A DNA stretch of 64,000 nt from Caryophanales bacterium UBA4691 (GTDB taxonomy: Bacteria > Bacillota_I > Bacilli_A > RFN20 > CAG-826), in assembly GCA_002404865.1 (NCBI GenBank), contig DHKP01000007.1:1-64000 (forward strand), in the 5' to 3' direction. The notes under the pieces are model-generated. The model saw only the letters and a list, made by a program, of their open reading frames with translations. It did no database searches and was not told where the DNA came from. Both the position numbers and the translations under genes were made by a program. The number at the start of each line of letters is the position of its first letter. Position 1 is the stretch's first letter. This document shows positions 52,542 to 60,885 of this stretch, piece after piece.

Positions 52542-53438
52542 TTATTCCAAGTGTTCTCTCCAAGCAGGAACGAAGTGATTATCCCGAAGCATTGCAATTT
52601 CTTCTTTATAAGGATAGATTGTCTTTTTTCCTTCACTTATGGTTGGCGTTTCTAAAATTTTTGGGATGTCAATTAAACGAGGATTCTTCACCCACTTTTC
52701 TAAAGTCGCAAAACCGATTGTTCCATAGCCGATATTATCGTGGCGGTCTTTATGAGAGGCGCGCTCGTTTTTGGAATCATTAAGATGAATCACTTTTAAA
52801 TTGGATATTCCGATAATGCGATCGAACTCATCGAGCGTGCCATCTACGTCTTTCACGTCATATCCAGCATCATTAATATGACAAGTATCTAAGCATACTC
52901 CGATTTTGTCTTTTCTTTTTATTCCATCGATGATTGCTTTGATTTCCTCAAAGCTGGAACCGATTTCGCTGCCTTTCCCCGCCATGGTCTCTAAACAGAT
53001 AATCACATTAGAATCGTCATTCTCAAAAACTTGGTTTAAGCCTTCGATAACATAACGGATTCCTTTTTCTTTAAGCTCACCCACGCTGCTTCCAGGATGC
53101 AGGACGAGATTCTTCAAAGAAAAATCGGAGACACGTTTTATTTCGTCCTTTAAAAATGATTTCGCTAATGTTCTAGTCTCTTCTTTTAAAGGGTTCGCAA
53201 GATTAATGATGTAAGGTGCGTGAACCACAATTTTGTCTTCGTTAAAGCCTTTTTGCTTTAAGAAATTACGACCCTCCTCAATCCGAAGGGAAGAAGTCGG
53301 AAGACGCCGCGTGTTTTGAGGGGCCCCCGTATAAAACATAAAAGTGTTTTCGCCCCAAGCGTAGGCTTGTTTCGCCGTTCCTAAATAAAAATCGGGAGCG
53401 CTTAAAGATAGATGGCTTCCTAAATAGATGTTATCCAT
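52542..53438 (-). CDS. nfo: Endonuclease IV (AP endonuclease)
   Basis: The 298-residue TIM-barrel enzyme shows zinc-ligand segments NLVLHPGSSVG, ICLETMAGKGSEIG, GVCLDTCHINDAGYDV, VIHLNDSKNERASHKDRHDNIGYG and ILETPT. It incises abasic sites in base-excision repair, complementing the glycosylase at 660. It starts by 1-nt overlap with the cshB stop, a pairing conserved with Bacillus. It converges on ispG with 1 nt between stops; GAACAC/GTGTTC repeats span the junction. Confidence 0.95.
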   Translation of the reverse strand: MDNIYLGSHLSLSAPDFYLGTAKQAYAWGENTFMFYTGAPQNTRRLPTSSLRIEEGRNFLKQKGFNEDKIVVHAPYIINLANPLKEETRTLAKSFLKDEIKRVSDFSLKNLVLHPGSSVGELKEKGIRYVIEGLNQVFENDDSNVIICLETMAGKGSEIGSSFEEIKAIIDGIKRKDKIGVCLDTCHINDAGYDVKDVDGTLDEFDRIIGISNLKVIHLNDSKNERASHKDRHDNIGYGTIGFATLEKWVKNPRLIDIPKILETPTISEGKKTIYPYKEEIAMLRDNHFVPAWREHLE

Positions 53439-54814
53439 TATGATTCATTGTCCTTCCTTGCTTCTAAACGGAATTTTTTCACGAGTTCCTTGCGAACGCT
53501 TTTTTGAATCGCCTTACGGCGATATTTGCGTTTGACTTTTTCAATGGCAAGTTTTTCCTTCTTTTTGTAGCCAGGTTTAACGGTTTTTCCGCGATGTCTA
53601 GCCTTTGCGATTTTGATTTCCTTTTGCTCATCTTCGTTTTGGAAGGCCTTTTTCTTGCGCAGTTTCTCTTTTGGAAGCAATCCGACTGGATCCTTTTTAA
53701 GTTCCCCGTTTCTTAAGGAATAAAAATCAAACTTCACGCCGCCATCGATTAAAGCGAGAGGGAGCTTAATACTATCGTCATCATAAAAAACCCAAGAATC
53801 CCCTTCTTTTCCAAAACGGCCCGTCCTACCAGCTCGATGGTGATAGAATTCCAAATCATTTGGCAGATCGATAGAAATGACATCGCTTACATCCGGAATA
53901 TCCATTCCACGGCTTAATAAATCGCTAGAAACAATGATAGGCGCCTTATTTTCTCTAATTGCCCGCAAAGCTTTCTTGCGGTTTCTTTCATCTAGGTCAC
54001 CTGAAAAATAAATCGTATCGAATCCTTCTCCGACTAAAAAACGATTGATTTGGCCTACTTTTTCTTTGGTACTTGCAAAAACAATGCACAAATAGGGACG
54101 ACGAATTTTAAGAAATGAAAGAAGTGCATCGGTCACTTGCTGGTGCTTGATATCAATTAAATGGTGACGGACGCTGCTTGCGGTATTCACTTCTTCGTTT
54201 TCATATTCAAAATCACTTTTCACGAATCGATTTAGCTCATCTTTAAGGTTTTGTTTTAAGGTCGCGGAAAAAACAAGAATTTGGGGTTCTTCAAGAATGG
54301 AAAACAAAGAGGCGATATCTTCAAAATAGCCTAAGTCTAGAAGCATATCCGCTTCATCCAAGACAACTGTTCTCACGTTATTTAAGGAAAGGAGATGTTG
54401 TTCTACTAAAATATCGTGGATGCGGCCTGGCGTTCCAATCACAATTTGAGGGGCTATGCTTAATCCTTCAACGTTCTGATTGACTTCGCTTTCGCTTGTG
54501 AACAAACGGACTTTTAGTTTGGGGTAAAAACGAATAAAAGCGCGTGTAAATTCATACGTTTGGCGCGCTAGCTCTCTAGTAGGACAAACGATAATGTCTT
54601 GAACACGTTCCAAATTCATGTCCAGTTTTGCGAGCACTGGAATTAAATAAGCATGCGTTTTCCCGCTTCCTGTCGCACTTTGGGCAAGGAGAGATTTGCC
54701 TCTAAGTGCCCTAGGGATGACGACACTTTGAACTTTTGACGGTTCTTTATAACCAAGCTTTTCTAGAGCGCTAATGAGACTAGATGATAAATTGAATGCT
54801 TTAAATGATGCCAT
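53438..54814 (-). CDS. cshB: DEAD-box RNA helicase, CshB-like
   Basis: The 458-residue helicase has Q motif (FNLSSSLISALEKLGYKEPSKVQ), motif I SATGSGKT near 50, DEAD in VLDEADMLLDLG near 152, SAT in VFSATLKQ, and motif VI HRAGRTGRFG. The C-terminal ~80 residues are a lysine/arginine-rich tail that probably binds RNA. Its place next to nfo identifies CshB, linked to cold-shock RNA remodelling. The start codon lies 10 nt after a TATAAT with no SD. Confidence 0.92.
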   Translation of the reverse strand: MASFKAFNLSSSLISALEKLGYKEPSKVQSVVIPRALRGKSLLAQSATGSGKTHAYLIPVLAKLDMNLERVQDIIVCPTRELARQTYEFTRAFIRFYPKLKVRLFTSESEVNQNVEGLSIAPQIVIGTPGRIHDILVEQHLLSLNNVRTVVLDEADMLLDLGYFEDIASLFSILEEPQILVFSATLKQNLKDELNRFVKSDFEYENEEVNTASSVRHHLIDIKHQQVTDALLSFLKIRRPYLCIVFASTKEKVGQINRFLVGEGFDTIYFSGDLDERNRKKALRAIRENKAPIIVSSDLLSRGMDIPDVSDVISIDLPNDLEFYHHRAGRTGRFGKEGDSWVFYDDDSIKLPLALIDGGVKFDFYSLRNGELKKDPVGLLPKEKLRKKKAFQNEDEQKEIKIAKARHRGKTVKPGYKKKEKLAIEKVKRKYRRKAIQKSVRKELVKKFRLEARKDNES

Positions 54815-54824
54815 AACTCATAAA

Positions 54825-54870
54825 ATTATAGTGTTTTTGCTCGGTTCTTTCTAGACTTATGGACTATAAT
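54825..54870. promoter_or_regulatory. Divergent, near-leaderless promoters of cshB and ispH
   Basis: TATAAT on the minus strand (54830-54825) ends 10 nt before the cshB ATG. TATAAT on the plus strand (54865-54870) ends 6 nt before the ispH ATG at 54877. Neither gene has an SD. Their -35 regions must overlap in the 34 nt between the boxes. Confidence 0.6.
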
Positions 54871-54876
54871 ACGAGC

Positions 54877-55752
54877 ATGAAAATTTTCACGTTGGAACCC
54901 CATTCGTATTGTGAAGGCGTCACGAAAGCGTTTTTGCTCGCAAGAAAAGCAAAGAAAGAACACCCTGACCAAAGGATATATCTTCTCGGTTCGCTCGTGC
55001 ATAACGAAGATGCCGTGAATGAGCTTACTAAAGATGGTTTCATCTTGATTGACGAAAGAAAAGAAGACCTTTGTTCTTCTTTGAATGCGATACCAGTCGG
55101 CTCAATCGTCATTTTTTCCGCACATGGTCATCCTGAAATTTATGATGAAATCGCTAAAAATAAGCAGCTAATTGTTTACGATGCGACTTGTAGCAAAGTG
55201 AAAAAAAACCTAGATGCAATCGCCTATTTCGTCCATGCTGGACGAGAAGTGATTTTTTTAGGTGAGAGACTCCATTTAGAAGCGGTCGCTGCCTTATCCT
55301 ATGGCGATAAAGTTCATTTTTTGGATGCGAAAAGGTTGTCGGAATTTGATTTTTCCCTTGTGAAGGATAAGGCCCCTGCATTCCTCACCCAAACAACAAT
55401 GAGCGAAGATGATGTCCGCGAAGCGGGGAAAATGATTCTTTCAAAAATACCCGCAGCTTTTATTATGGATGGGCGCTGCGAAAGCACAAAGAAACGTCAA
55501 TTTAATTTTTACTTAGCCCCGAAAGAAGCCGATGTCATTGTCGTTTTGGGTTCCATAACAAGCAATAACACGATGAAGCTCGTCTCAATCGCAAAAGAAT
55601 CTCACCCTGACGCTAGAGTTTTCCGCGCAAGAAACCTAGAAGAACTTCAAAAATTCAATTTGTCGACTTATCACTACGCAATCCTTGCTAGCGGAGCTTC
55701 CACTTCCCCTTCCGTCTATAACGCGTGTTTAGAATACTTAAAAAACCTATAA
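54877..55752 (+). CDS. ispH: HMBPP reductase (IspH)
   Basis: The ~291-residue 4Fe-4S enzyme starts at ATG 54877; the in-frame ATG at 54859 overlaps the promoter -10. Iron ligands are Cys in YCEGVTKAF near residue 12, YDATCSKVKKN near 98, and DGRCESTKKRQ near 195. SAHGHPE and QTTMSEDD are also seen. The usual GFCxGV is SYCEGV here. It performs the last MEP step, forming IPP and DMAPP. Likely leaderless. Confidence 0.94.
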   Translation: MKIFTLEPHSYCEGVTKAFLLARKAKKEHPDQRIYLLGSLVHNEDAVNELTKDGFILIDERKEDLCSSLNAIPVGSIVIFSAHGHPEIYDEIAKNKQLIVYDATCSKVKKNLDAIAYFVHAGREVIFLGERLHLEAVAALSYGDKVHFLDAKRLSEFDFSLVKDKAPAFLTQTTMSEDDVREAGKMILSKIPAAFIMDGRCESTKKRQFNFYLAPKEADVIVVLGSITSNNTMKLVSIAKESHPDARVFRARNLEELQKFNLSTYHYAILASGASTSPSVYNACLEYLKNL

Positions 55753-56427
55753 TTAAAGAGTGCAGCGTTTAATGAGATTAATTTCATTCTCTAATTCTTC
55801 TTTTGCGGAAATGGATAGATTCTGTTGAGCCAAAATCGCTTTTTTTGTCTTTAATAAAGAAAGAAAATAAATCCGCCATGCCTCACTTTTACGAGTGATT
55901 TCAATTGGGCCAAAATAGAGTTCAAGCGGGGAATATTCAAAAGAATGATGGACGTTTTTAAATCGATAAACACAATAAGGTTTGCCTTTATCATAGAAAA
56001 AAGAATCATCGATTGCTAAAAAGCCAAGATTGCCAAGTTTTTCTAGAAGAAAGGGATATTCGCGGTGGGCATCAATCACCAAATAAGAGACTTTAACGAG
56101 CTTTTCAGGATGGGAAAGAAGAATGGAGGCGATTAGTTCCCCGCCCATCCCAGCGAGAATTACCTCATTCACTTCACTAGGGATAGAAGCGATCCCACCC
56201 CCCAAAGAACAAAGGATTTCATTTTCATATCCAGCTTCTTCAATCGCGTTTTTCATGCGCTGAAAAGGTCCGATTTTATTTTCGACAGCGAACGCACGCT
56301 TTACGATGCCTCGCGAAATAAGTTCAATCGGAACTAAAGCGTGATCGCTTCCAATATCAGCGGGATAAGAATCTTTGCCGACAAAACTAATAATGGTCTC
56401 TAGGCGCTTAGAAAGCTTACTTGCCAT
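55753..56427 (-). CDS. trmK: tRNA (adenine22-N1) methyltransferase TrmK
   Basis: The ~224-residue Rossmann methyltransferase starts at ATG 56427, overlapping the upstream sigma gene by 11 nt. SKLSKRLETIISFV, PADIGSDHALVPIELI (SAM motif I region), ILAGMGGELI near 92 and VIDAHREYPFLLEKL are TrmK signatures. It methylates A22 of tRNAs with adenine there. The Bacillus neighbour yqfO is missing here. Confidence 0.94.
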   Translation of the reverse strand: MASKLSKRLETIISFVGKDSYPADIGSDHALVPIELISRGIVKRAFAVENKIGPFQRMKNAIEEAGYENEILCSLGGGIASIPSEVNEVILAGMGGELIASILLSHPEKLVKVSYLVIDAHREYPFLLEKLGNLGFLAIDDSFFYDKGKPYCVYRFKNVHHSFEYSPLELYFGPIEITRKSEAWRIYFLSLLKTKKAILAQQNLSISAKEELENEINLIKRCTL

Positions 56428-57511
56428 TGCCAATAGCCTCTTTCATTTTTCGCAAAGCGCGTTCCTTGATTTGACGAATTCTTTCGCGAGAAACATGGTA
56501 ATCTTTAGCGATTGATTCACCATCTTCTTTTTTCTTTCCAGAGATGCCGTAAATACGGGTAATGATATCTCTTTCTTGGGAGTTTAAAGCAGTCAACCCA
56601 TTTGCGATTTGGTGCATGTTGTCTTCTAAGTCAAGCGATTTAGTAATATCTGGTTCGCTCTCTATATCCGCCTCAAAATCCTCTAGTTCCCCATTTTCAT
56701 CATCCCCAACTTTTTCATTTAATGAAACGATTGGCATTTTGTAATAGGAATCTAATTCTTTAATCTTTTCGCTTGTCCATTCTGGATAAGCAGCAATGAG
56801 CTCTTCGTCGGTCGGCTCTCTCGATAAAGTAATAGCGAGTTCCGCGCGATTCTTTTTTAATCGAGCGATGTCTTGAGCCTTATGATTTGGAATATGAATC
56901 GAATTTTTGGAATCATTGATTCCACGATTGATACTTTGTTTGATCCACCAAGTGGCATAGGTAGAGAACTTAAAGCCTTTTGTGTAATCGAATTTATCGA
57001 CTGCGCGAATTAACCCTTCGTTGCCGCTTTGAATTAGATCACAAAAGGGAACATCGCTTCGGTTATAGTGAGAAGCGATGCTTACCACAAGACGAAGATT
57101 AGAAGTTATTAATTTCTCTCGCGCTTTTTTGCCATCATTCACAAGATTTTTTAGTTCTTTTTCATCGCTTTTGTCACTAAGAAGAGCTACTTCGGCTTTT
57201 TTGCCAACTTCCATTGCTTTCCCTAATTCTATTTCTTGCTCTTTGCTCAAAATAGGGTATTTGCCCATTTCAGAAAGATAAAGGGCCACGGAATCGTTAC
57301 TAGAAGTGACGTTGCTAGAAACAAGGGGTTCATCAGCCAGCTTGATGCCTTTGCTTTCTAAGTAACTAACCAAAGAATCATATTCATCTTCGCTTAGTGA
57401 AAGTTCATCGGAAAGATCAAGAAGGACATTACAAGAAAGGAAGCCTTTCTTCTTATAAAGAATTAAGGCTTCTTCCTTTGCTTTCTCTAATGGTTTCTTA
57501 ATTTGCTCCAT
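56417..57511 (-). CDS. Second RpoD-like sigma-70 factor
   Basis: The 364-residue protein has region 1.1-like sequence (LLDLSDELSLSEDEYDSLVSYLESKGIK), region 1.2 (SVALYLSEMGKYPILSKEQEIELG), region 2 ([45 protein letters not shown]), region 3 and region 4 (DYHVSRERIRQIKERALRK). It starts 3 nt after the rpoD stop without an SD. Compared with rpoD, region 2.4 changes: [16 protein letters not shown] becomes IKQSINRGINDSKNSI, replacing the Thr that corresponds to -10-contacting Thr440 of E. coli sigma70 with Asn. The region 4.2 RERIRQI is kept. It is probably an alternative vegetative-type sigma; its regulon is unknown. Confidence 0.92.
   Translation of the reverse strand: MEQIKKPLEKAKEEALILYKKKGFLSCNVLLDLSDELSLSEDEYDSLVSYLESKGIKLADEPLVSSNVTSSNDSVALYLSEMGKYPILSKEQEIELGKAMEVGKKAEVALLSDKSDEKELKNLVNDGKKAREKLITSNLRLVVSIASHYNRSDVPFCDLIQSGNEGLIRAVDKFDYTKGFKFSTYATWWIKQSINRGINDSKNSIHIPNHKAQDIARLKKNRAELAITLSREPTDEELIAAYPEWTSEKIKELDSYYKMPIVSLNEKVGDDENGELEDFEADIESEPDITKSLDLEDNMHQIANGLTALNSQERDIITRIYGISGKKKEDGESIAKDYHVSRERIRQIKERALRKMKEAIGNGK
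56943..56995 (-). repeat. 53-nt tract identical to rpoD (copy in second sigma gene)
   Basis: Every base matches 58092-58144, including synonymous positions. It encodes the region 2.3-2.4 core [18 protein letters not shown]. The sequence diverges immediately on both sides. Confidence 0.95.
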
Positions 57512-57514
57512 ATA

Positions 57515-58948
57515 TTATTTTTTCGAAGTGTCAGGTCCATTCATGGTGAAGGTGTCGCGATAATCCCCAAGCTTCTTCGCTCTAGTTGGATGGCGGAGCT
57601 TACGAATTGCTTTCGCTTCGATTTGACGAATTCTTTCTCTTGTTACGCCAAATTCCTTCCCGACTTCTTCAAGCGTTCTCGGGCGATTATCATCTAGACC
57701 GTATCGGAGACGTAAAACTTTCTCTTCGCGGTCAGTAAGATCCTTCATGATTTCGTAAAGTTCGTCTTTTAATAAAGATTTAGTCGTATATTCTTCGGGG
57801 GATTGTGCTTCCTTGTCTTCAATAAAATCTCCAAGATGGCTATCGTCTTCTTCACCGATTGGTGTTTCTAAAGAGACAGGTTCCATCGCGATACGCTGAA
57901 TTTCGCGTATTCTTTCTGGAGAAAGAGCGCCCTCCATTTTGATGCTGATTTCTTCAGCGGTTGGATCGCGGCCTAGTTCTTGGACAAGTTGGCGTTGAAC
58001 GCGAGTCATCTTATTAATCGTTTCCACCATATGAACTGGAATACGAATCGTTCTAGCTTGGTCAGCGATCGCGCGAGTGATGGCTTGACGAATCCACCAA
58101 GTGGCATAGGTAGAGAACTTAAAGCCTTTTGTGTAATCGAATTTCTCAACGGCTTTAATCAAGCCCATGTTTCCTTCTTGGATCAAATCGAGGAAATGCA
58201 TTCCGCGCCCCACATAGTGCTTCGCAATCGAAATAACAAGTCGTAAGTTCGCCGTAATCAGTTTATTTTTGGCATTTTGCCCATCTTCAGCAGTGCATTT
58301 TGTAAGGAAAATTTCTTTGGTAGGATAATTGAAACGAATGGCTTTGTACCAGGCATCAAAATTATCGCTCCCGCCATTTTTAGTATATTCATCGTAAAAA
58401 TCATGAAGTTTTTTCATGGCCTCATCGCCACTAGCAATTTGTTTTGCTAATTCGGTTTCTTCTTTCGCATTCAATAGATTGACCTTGCCAATCTCTTTTA
58501 AATACATTTTAACGGAATCATTTACTTTGACTTCGCCTGATTGAAGTTTACTAAAATCGTCGATGGCCTCGACTTCGTCTTTTTCGGCACTTTCGTCACT
58601 CAACTCTTCATCGGCTTCCATTTCTTGGTTTTGTTTTTCTAAATCGATTTCGCCGACGTCGGCATCGTCCAATGAAGTCTCTTCTTCGTCGCCAACGATT
58701 TTAATGCCGCTATTTTGGAAAAAATCAATTAAGCCTTCATAATCATCTTCACTCAAATCGTATTTGCTCGTGAGGTCCATGATCTCGCCTTGGTCAAGGG
58801 AGCCTTTTTCCTTGCCGCGCTTAAGCAAGTCTTTCTTTAAATCAGCGATGATTTTGTTTTCTTCATTTTCTTCATCGTCAATCAAGAATTCTTCCTCTTC
58901 CATCTCGATTACTTCATTTTCCGAATTCTTTTTCGCTTTCTTTGTCAT
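57515..58948 (-). CDS. rpoD: Primary sigma factor RpoD (SigA)
   Basis: The 477-residue sigma-70 has an acidic region 1.1 and linker (residues ~1-140), region 1.2 ([27 protein letters not shown]), region 2 with [32 protein letters not shown] matching group 1 sigmas, region 3 ([18 protein letters not shown]) and region 4 ending [20 protein letters not shown]. It directs housekeeping transcription from TTGACA/TATAAT promoters like those seen here. SD GAGGAGA is present. It follows dnaG, the conserved dnaG-rpoD order. Confidence 0.97.
   Translation of the reverse strand: MTKKAKKNSENEVIEMEEEEFLIDDEENEENKIIADLKKDLLKRGKEKGSLDQGEIMDLTSKYDLSEDDYEGLIDFFQNSGIKIVGDEEETSLDDADVGEIDLEKQNQEMEADEELSDESAEKDEVEAIDDFSKLQSGEVKVNDSVKMYLKEIGKVNLLNAKEETELAKQIASGDEAMKKLHDFYDEYTKNGGSDNFDAWYKAIRFNYPTKEIFLTKCTAEDGQNAKNKLITANLRLVISIAKHYVGRGMHFLDLIQEGNMGLIKAVEKFDYTKGFKFSTYATWWIRQAITRAIADQARTIRIPVHMVETINKMTRVQRQLVQELGRDPTAEEISIKMEGALSPERIREIQRIAMEPVSLETPIGEEDDSHLGDFIEDKEAQSPEEYTTKSLLKDELYEIMKDLTDREEKVLRLRYGLDDNRPRTLEEVGKEFGVTRERIRQIEAKAIRKLRHPTRAKKLGDYRDTFTMNGPDTSKK
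58092..58144 (-). repeat. 53-nt tract identical to second sigma gene (copy in rpoD)
   Basis: Partner of 56943-56995. Flanking codons differ at nearly every third position, so the identical block stands out. Confidence 0.95.
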
Positions 58949-58976
58949 AATTTGTCTCCTCTTTTCAATTTACAAT

Positions 58977-60797
58977 TCATTTCGTGGAAGGGAACGCTTT
59001 GCCAAGTTCCTCTGCCATTCTTTTGATGAGCTCAATCTTTTCGTTATCGCCATTAGCCTCCTGGTAATCACTCTGAATCTTGCGCTTTTCTCGTAGAGCT
59101 TTTCTCTCTTCAAAAATCACCTTGCTAATCATTTCATATGTTTCGCGATTGGGAGGCGGATAAACCGTTTCTCCGCTTAAGGAAATCAGCATGTCGCGTA
59201 ATTCATTCGCGTTGTCAAAGTCTTTATTATCGATTTTGCTTATAAAGGAAGCAATGGAAGAAGATTCACTAGGGGTGTCTATCACGATATCGGCAATCTT
59301 GTTCAAAATGGGGTCGTAAAAATTATCGATGCATCTTTCAAAATAAGTCACCGCATCTTTGTAATAAAGCATGTAATAGAGCATCTCTCGTTCAGCGTTA
59401 AATAGTCTTTGATAAGATTTGCGAGACGATTCTTCTTTGTAAAAACTTGGAGTTTTAGCTTCAAATTCGCTATAGCCATCGCCATCACTGCTGATTTGAT
59501 TTTGGTTTTTGATGAGTTCCCGAAGCTGGATTCGAATCGTCTCAGGCAAATACCCCGTTGCCTTAGCAAGCTTATTAATGTAGTTTTCTCGGTCAATCCC
59601 AGCTTGGACACTAGAAAGGAAGGGAAGGAAATGAAAAAGGGCTTTCCGTTTTTCTTCAGGCGTAGATAAAGAACGCACATTGAGGTAATAATTCAATTGA
59701 AAATCGAATGGGTCGCTTAAAGAATTCATCGCCTTTTTAAGCGCCTCAGGTCCATCGCTTTGAAAAATGTCGTCTGGATCCCTTTTATCAAGGGGATTAA
59801 GGACCAAACGAAACGGAATGCCAGATTTTTGAAGTGGCGCAATAGCTTTCATCATTCCGATTTGGCCTGGATCATCGCCGTCTAAGCAAAGCCGAGTTTC
59901 GCAATTCAATTTTCTAAGCAAGGAAATTTGCTCTTTCGTTAAGTTCGTCCCCATAAGAGCGACGGCGCTAGGCATATCCGCCTTGCCTAAAGCAATCGTA
60001 TCCATAAAGCCTTCTAATACGTAAACATACCCATCATGGTGAGCGTGCTTTCTGGCATTATGGTAGTTATACAAAAGTTGCCCTTTGTGGAAAATCTTTG
60101 TTTCAGGGCTATTGATGTATTTAGCGGTATCTTCTTCTTTTAAGCGTCTAGCAGAAAAACCAACTACTTGTCCGAAAGGATCAAAAAGAGGAAAGATTAA
60201 TCGCCCAGCATTAGAGTCGCTTGTTCCTTGGGCCCGTGCTAAAGCGATTCCGATATCTTCAATGGATTTCAAAGAATGCCCTTTCGCTTGAAGATATTGA
60301 ATCGTCTTCTTCCCATCCATCGGAGAATAGCCTAAACGATACATTTCAATGTCTTCTTGCGAGATACCGCGCTCTTTCAAATAGTTTCTAGCAATCTCGG
60401 CTTCCCCAATAGAAAGGGAATATTCATAATAACTTTGAAGGTCATTAATACATGAATACAAAGCTTCTAAAGAAGGATCAACATGTTTTTGGAAAGTCGG
60501 CTTAGACAAACGAGGATCATGGAAACCAACTAAATCAGCCAATTTCCTAGCCGCGTCATCAAAACCAATCTTTTCATAGTGCTGAATGAATGTAATCGCA
60601 TTCCCGCCTTCTCCACAAGAAAAACACTTATAGATTTGTTTTTCTTTAGAAATATTAAGCGAAGGATGCTTATCGTCATGAAATGGGCAAAGAGCGACAT
60701 AACTACGGCCTTTTTTGATAACATGAATGTAGGAGGAAATAACGCTGACAATATCAGCTGATTTAAGAAGATTGTCAATCACGTCTTGTTCAATCAT
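58977..60797 (-). CDS. dnaG: DNA primase
   Basis: The 606-residue primase has the N-terminal zinc-binding motif CPFHDDKHPS ... YKCFSCGEGG (CHC2), the catalytic TOPRIM core (YVLEGFMDTIALGKADMPSAVALMG, LCLDGDDPGQIGM) and a C-terminal DnaB-binding helical domain. It makes RNA primers for replication. SD AGGAGGG lies 9 nt before ATG. It is part of the glyS-dnaG-rpoD macrosynteny. Confidence 0.97.
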   Translation of the reverse strand: MIEQDVIDNLLKSADIVSVISSYIHVIKKGRSYVALCPFHDDKHPSLNISKEKQIYKCFSCGEGGNAITFIQHYEKIGFDDAARKLADLVGFHDPRLSKPTFQKHVDPSLEALYSCINDLQSYYEYSLSIGEAEIARNYLKERGISQEDIEMYRLGYSPMDGKKTIQYLQAKGHSLKSIEDIGIALARAQGTSDSNAGRLIFPLFDPFGQVVGFSARRLKEEDTAKYINSPETKIFHKGQLLYNYHNARKHAHHDGYVYVLEGFMDTIALGKADMPSAVALMGTNLTKEQISLLRKLNCETRLCLDGDDPGQIGMMKAIAPLQKSGIPFRLVLNPLDKRDPDDIFQSDGPEALKKAMNSLSDPFDFQLNYYLNVRSLSTPEEKRKALFHFLPFLSSVQAGIDRENYINKLAKATGYLPETIRIQLRELIKNQNQISSDGDGYSEFEAKTPSFYKEESSRKSYQRLFNAEREMLYYMLYYKDAVTYFERCIDNFYDPILNKIADIVIDTPSESSSIASFISKIDNKDFDNANELRDMLISLSGETVYPPPNRETYEMISKVIFEERKALREKRKIQSDYQEANGDNEKIELIKRMAEELGKAFPSTK

Positions 60798-60885
60798 CGT
60801 AATTCCCTCCTATTATGTCTTATATATTACTTTGTAATATAAAAATACTAATTTAATACTAGTTTTTAACTAATTATCCACCGGT

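Noticed and set aside
52525..52575. GAACAC/GTGTTC inverted repeat at the ispG-nfo junction as a terminator.
   Set aside because: The loop is about 18 nt and no T run follows on either strand.
54859..54876. Upstream ATG as the ispH start (MDYNTS extension).
   Set aside because: The extension overlaps the TATAAT promoter box, and IspH proteins begin close to the Cys motif, as the ATG at 54877 gives.
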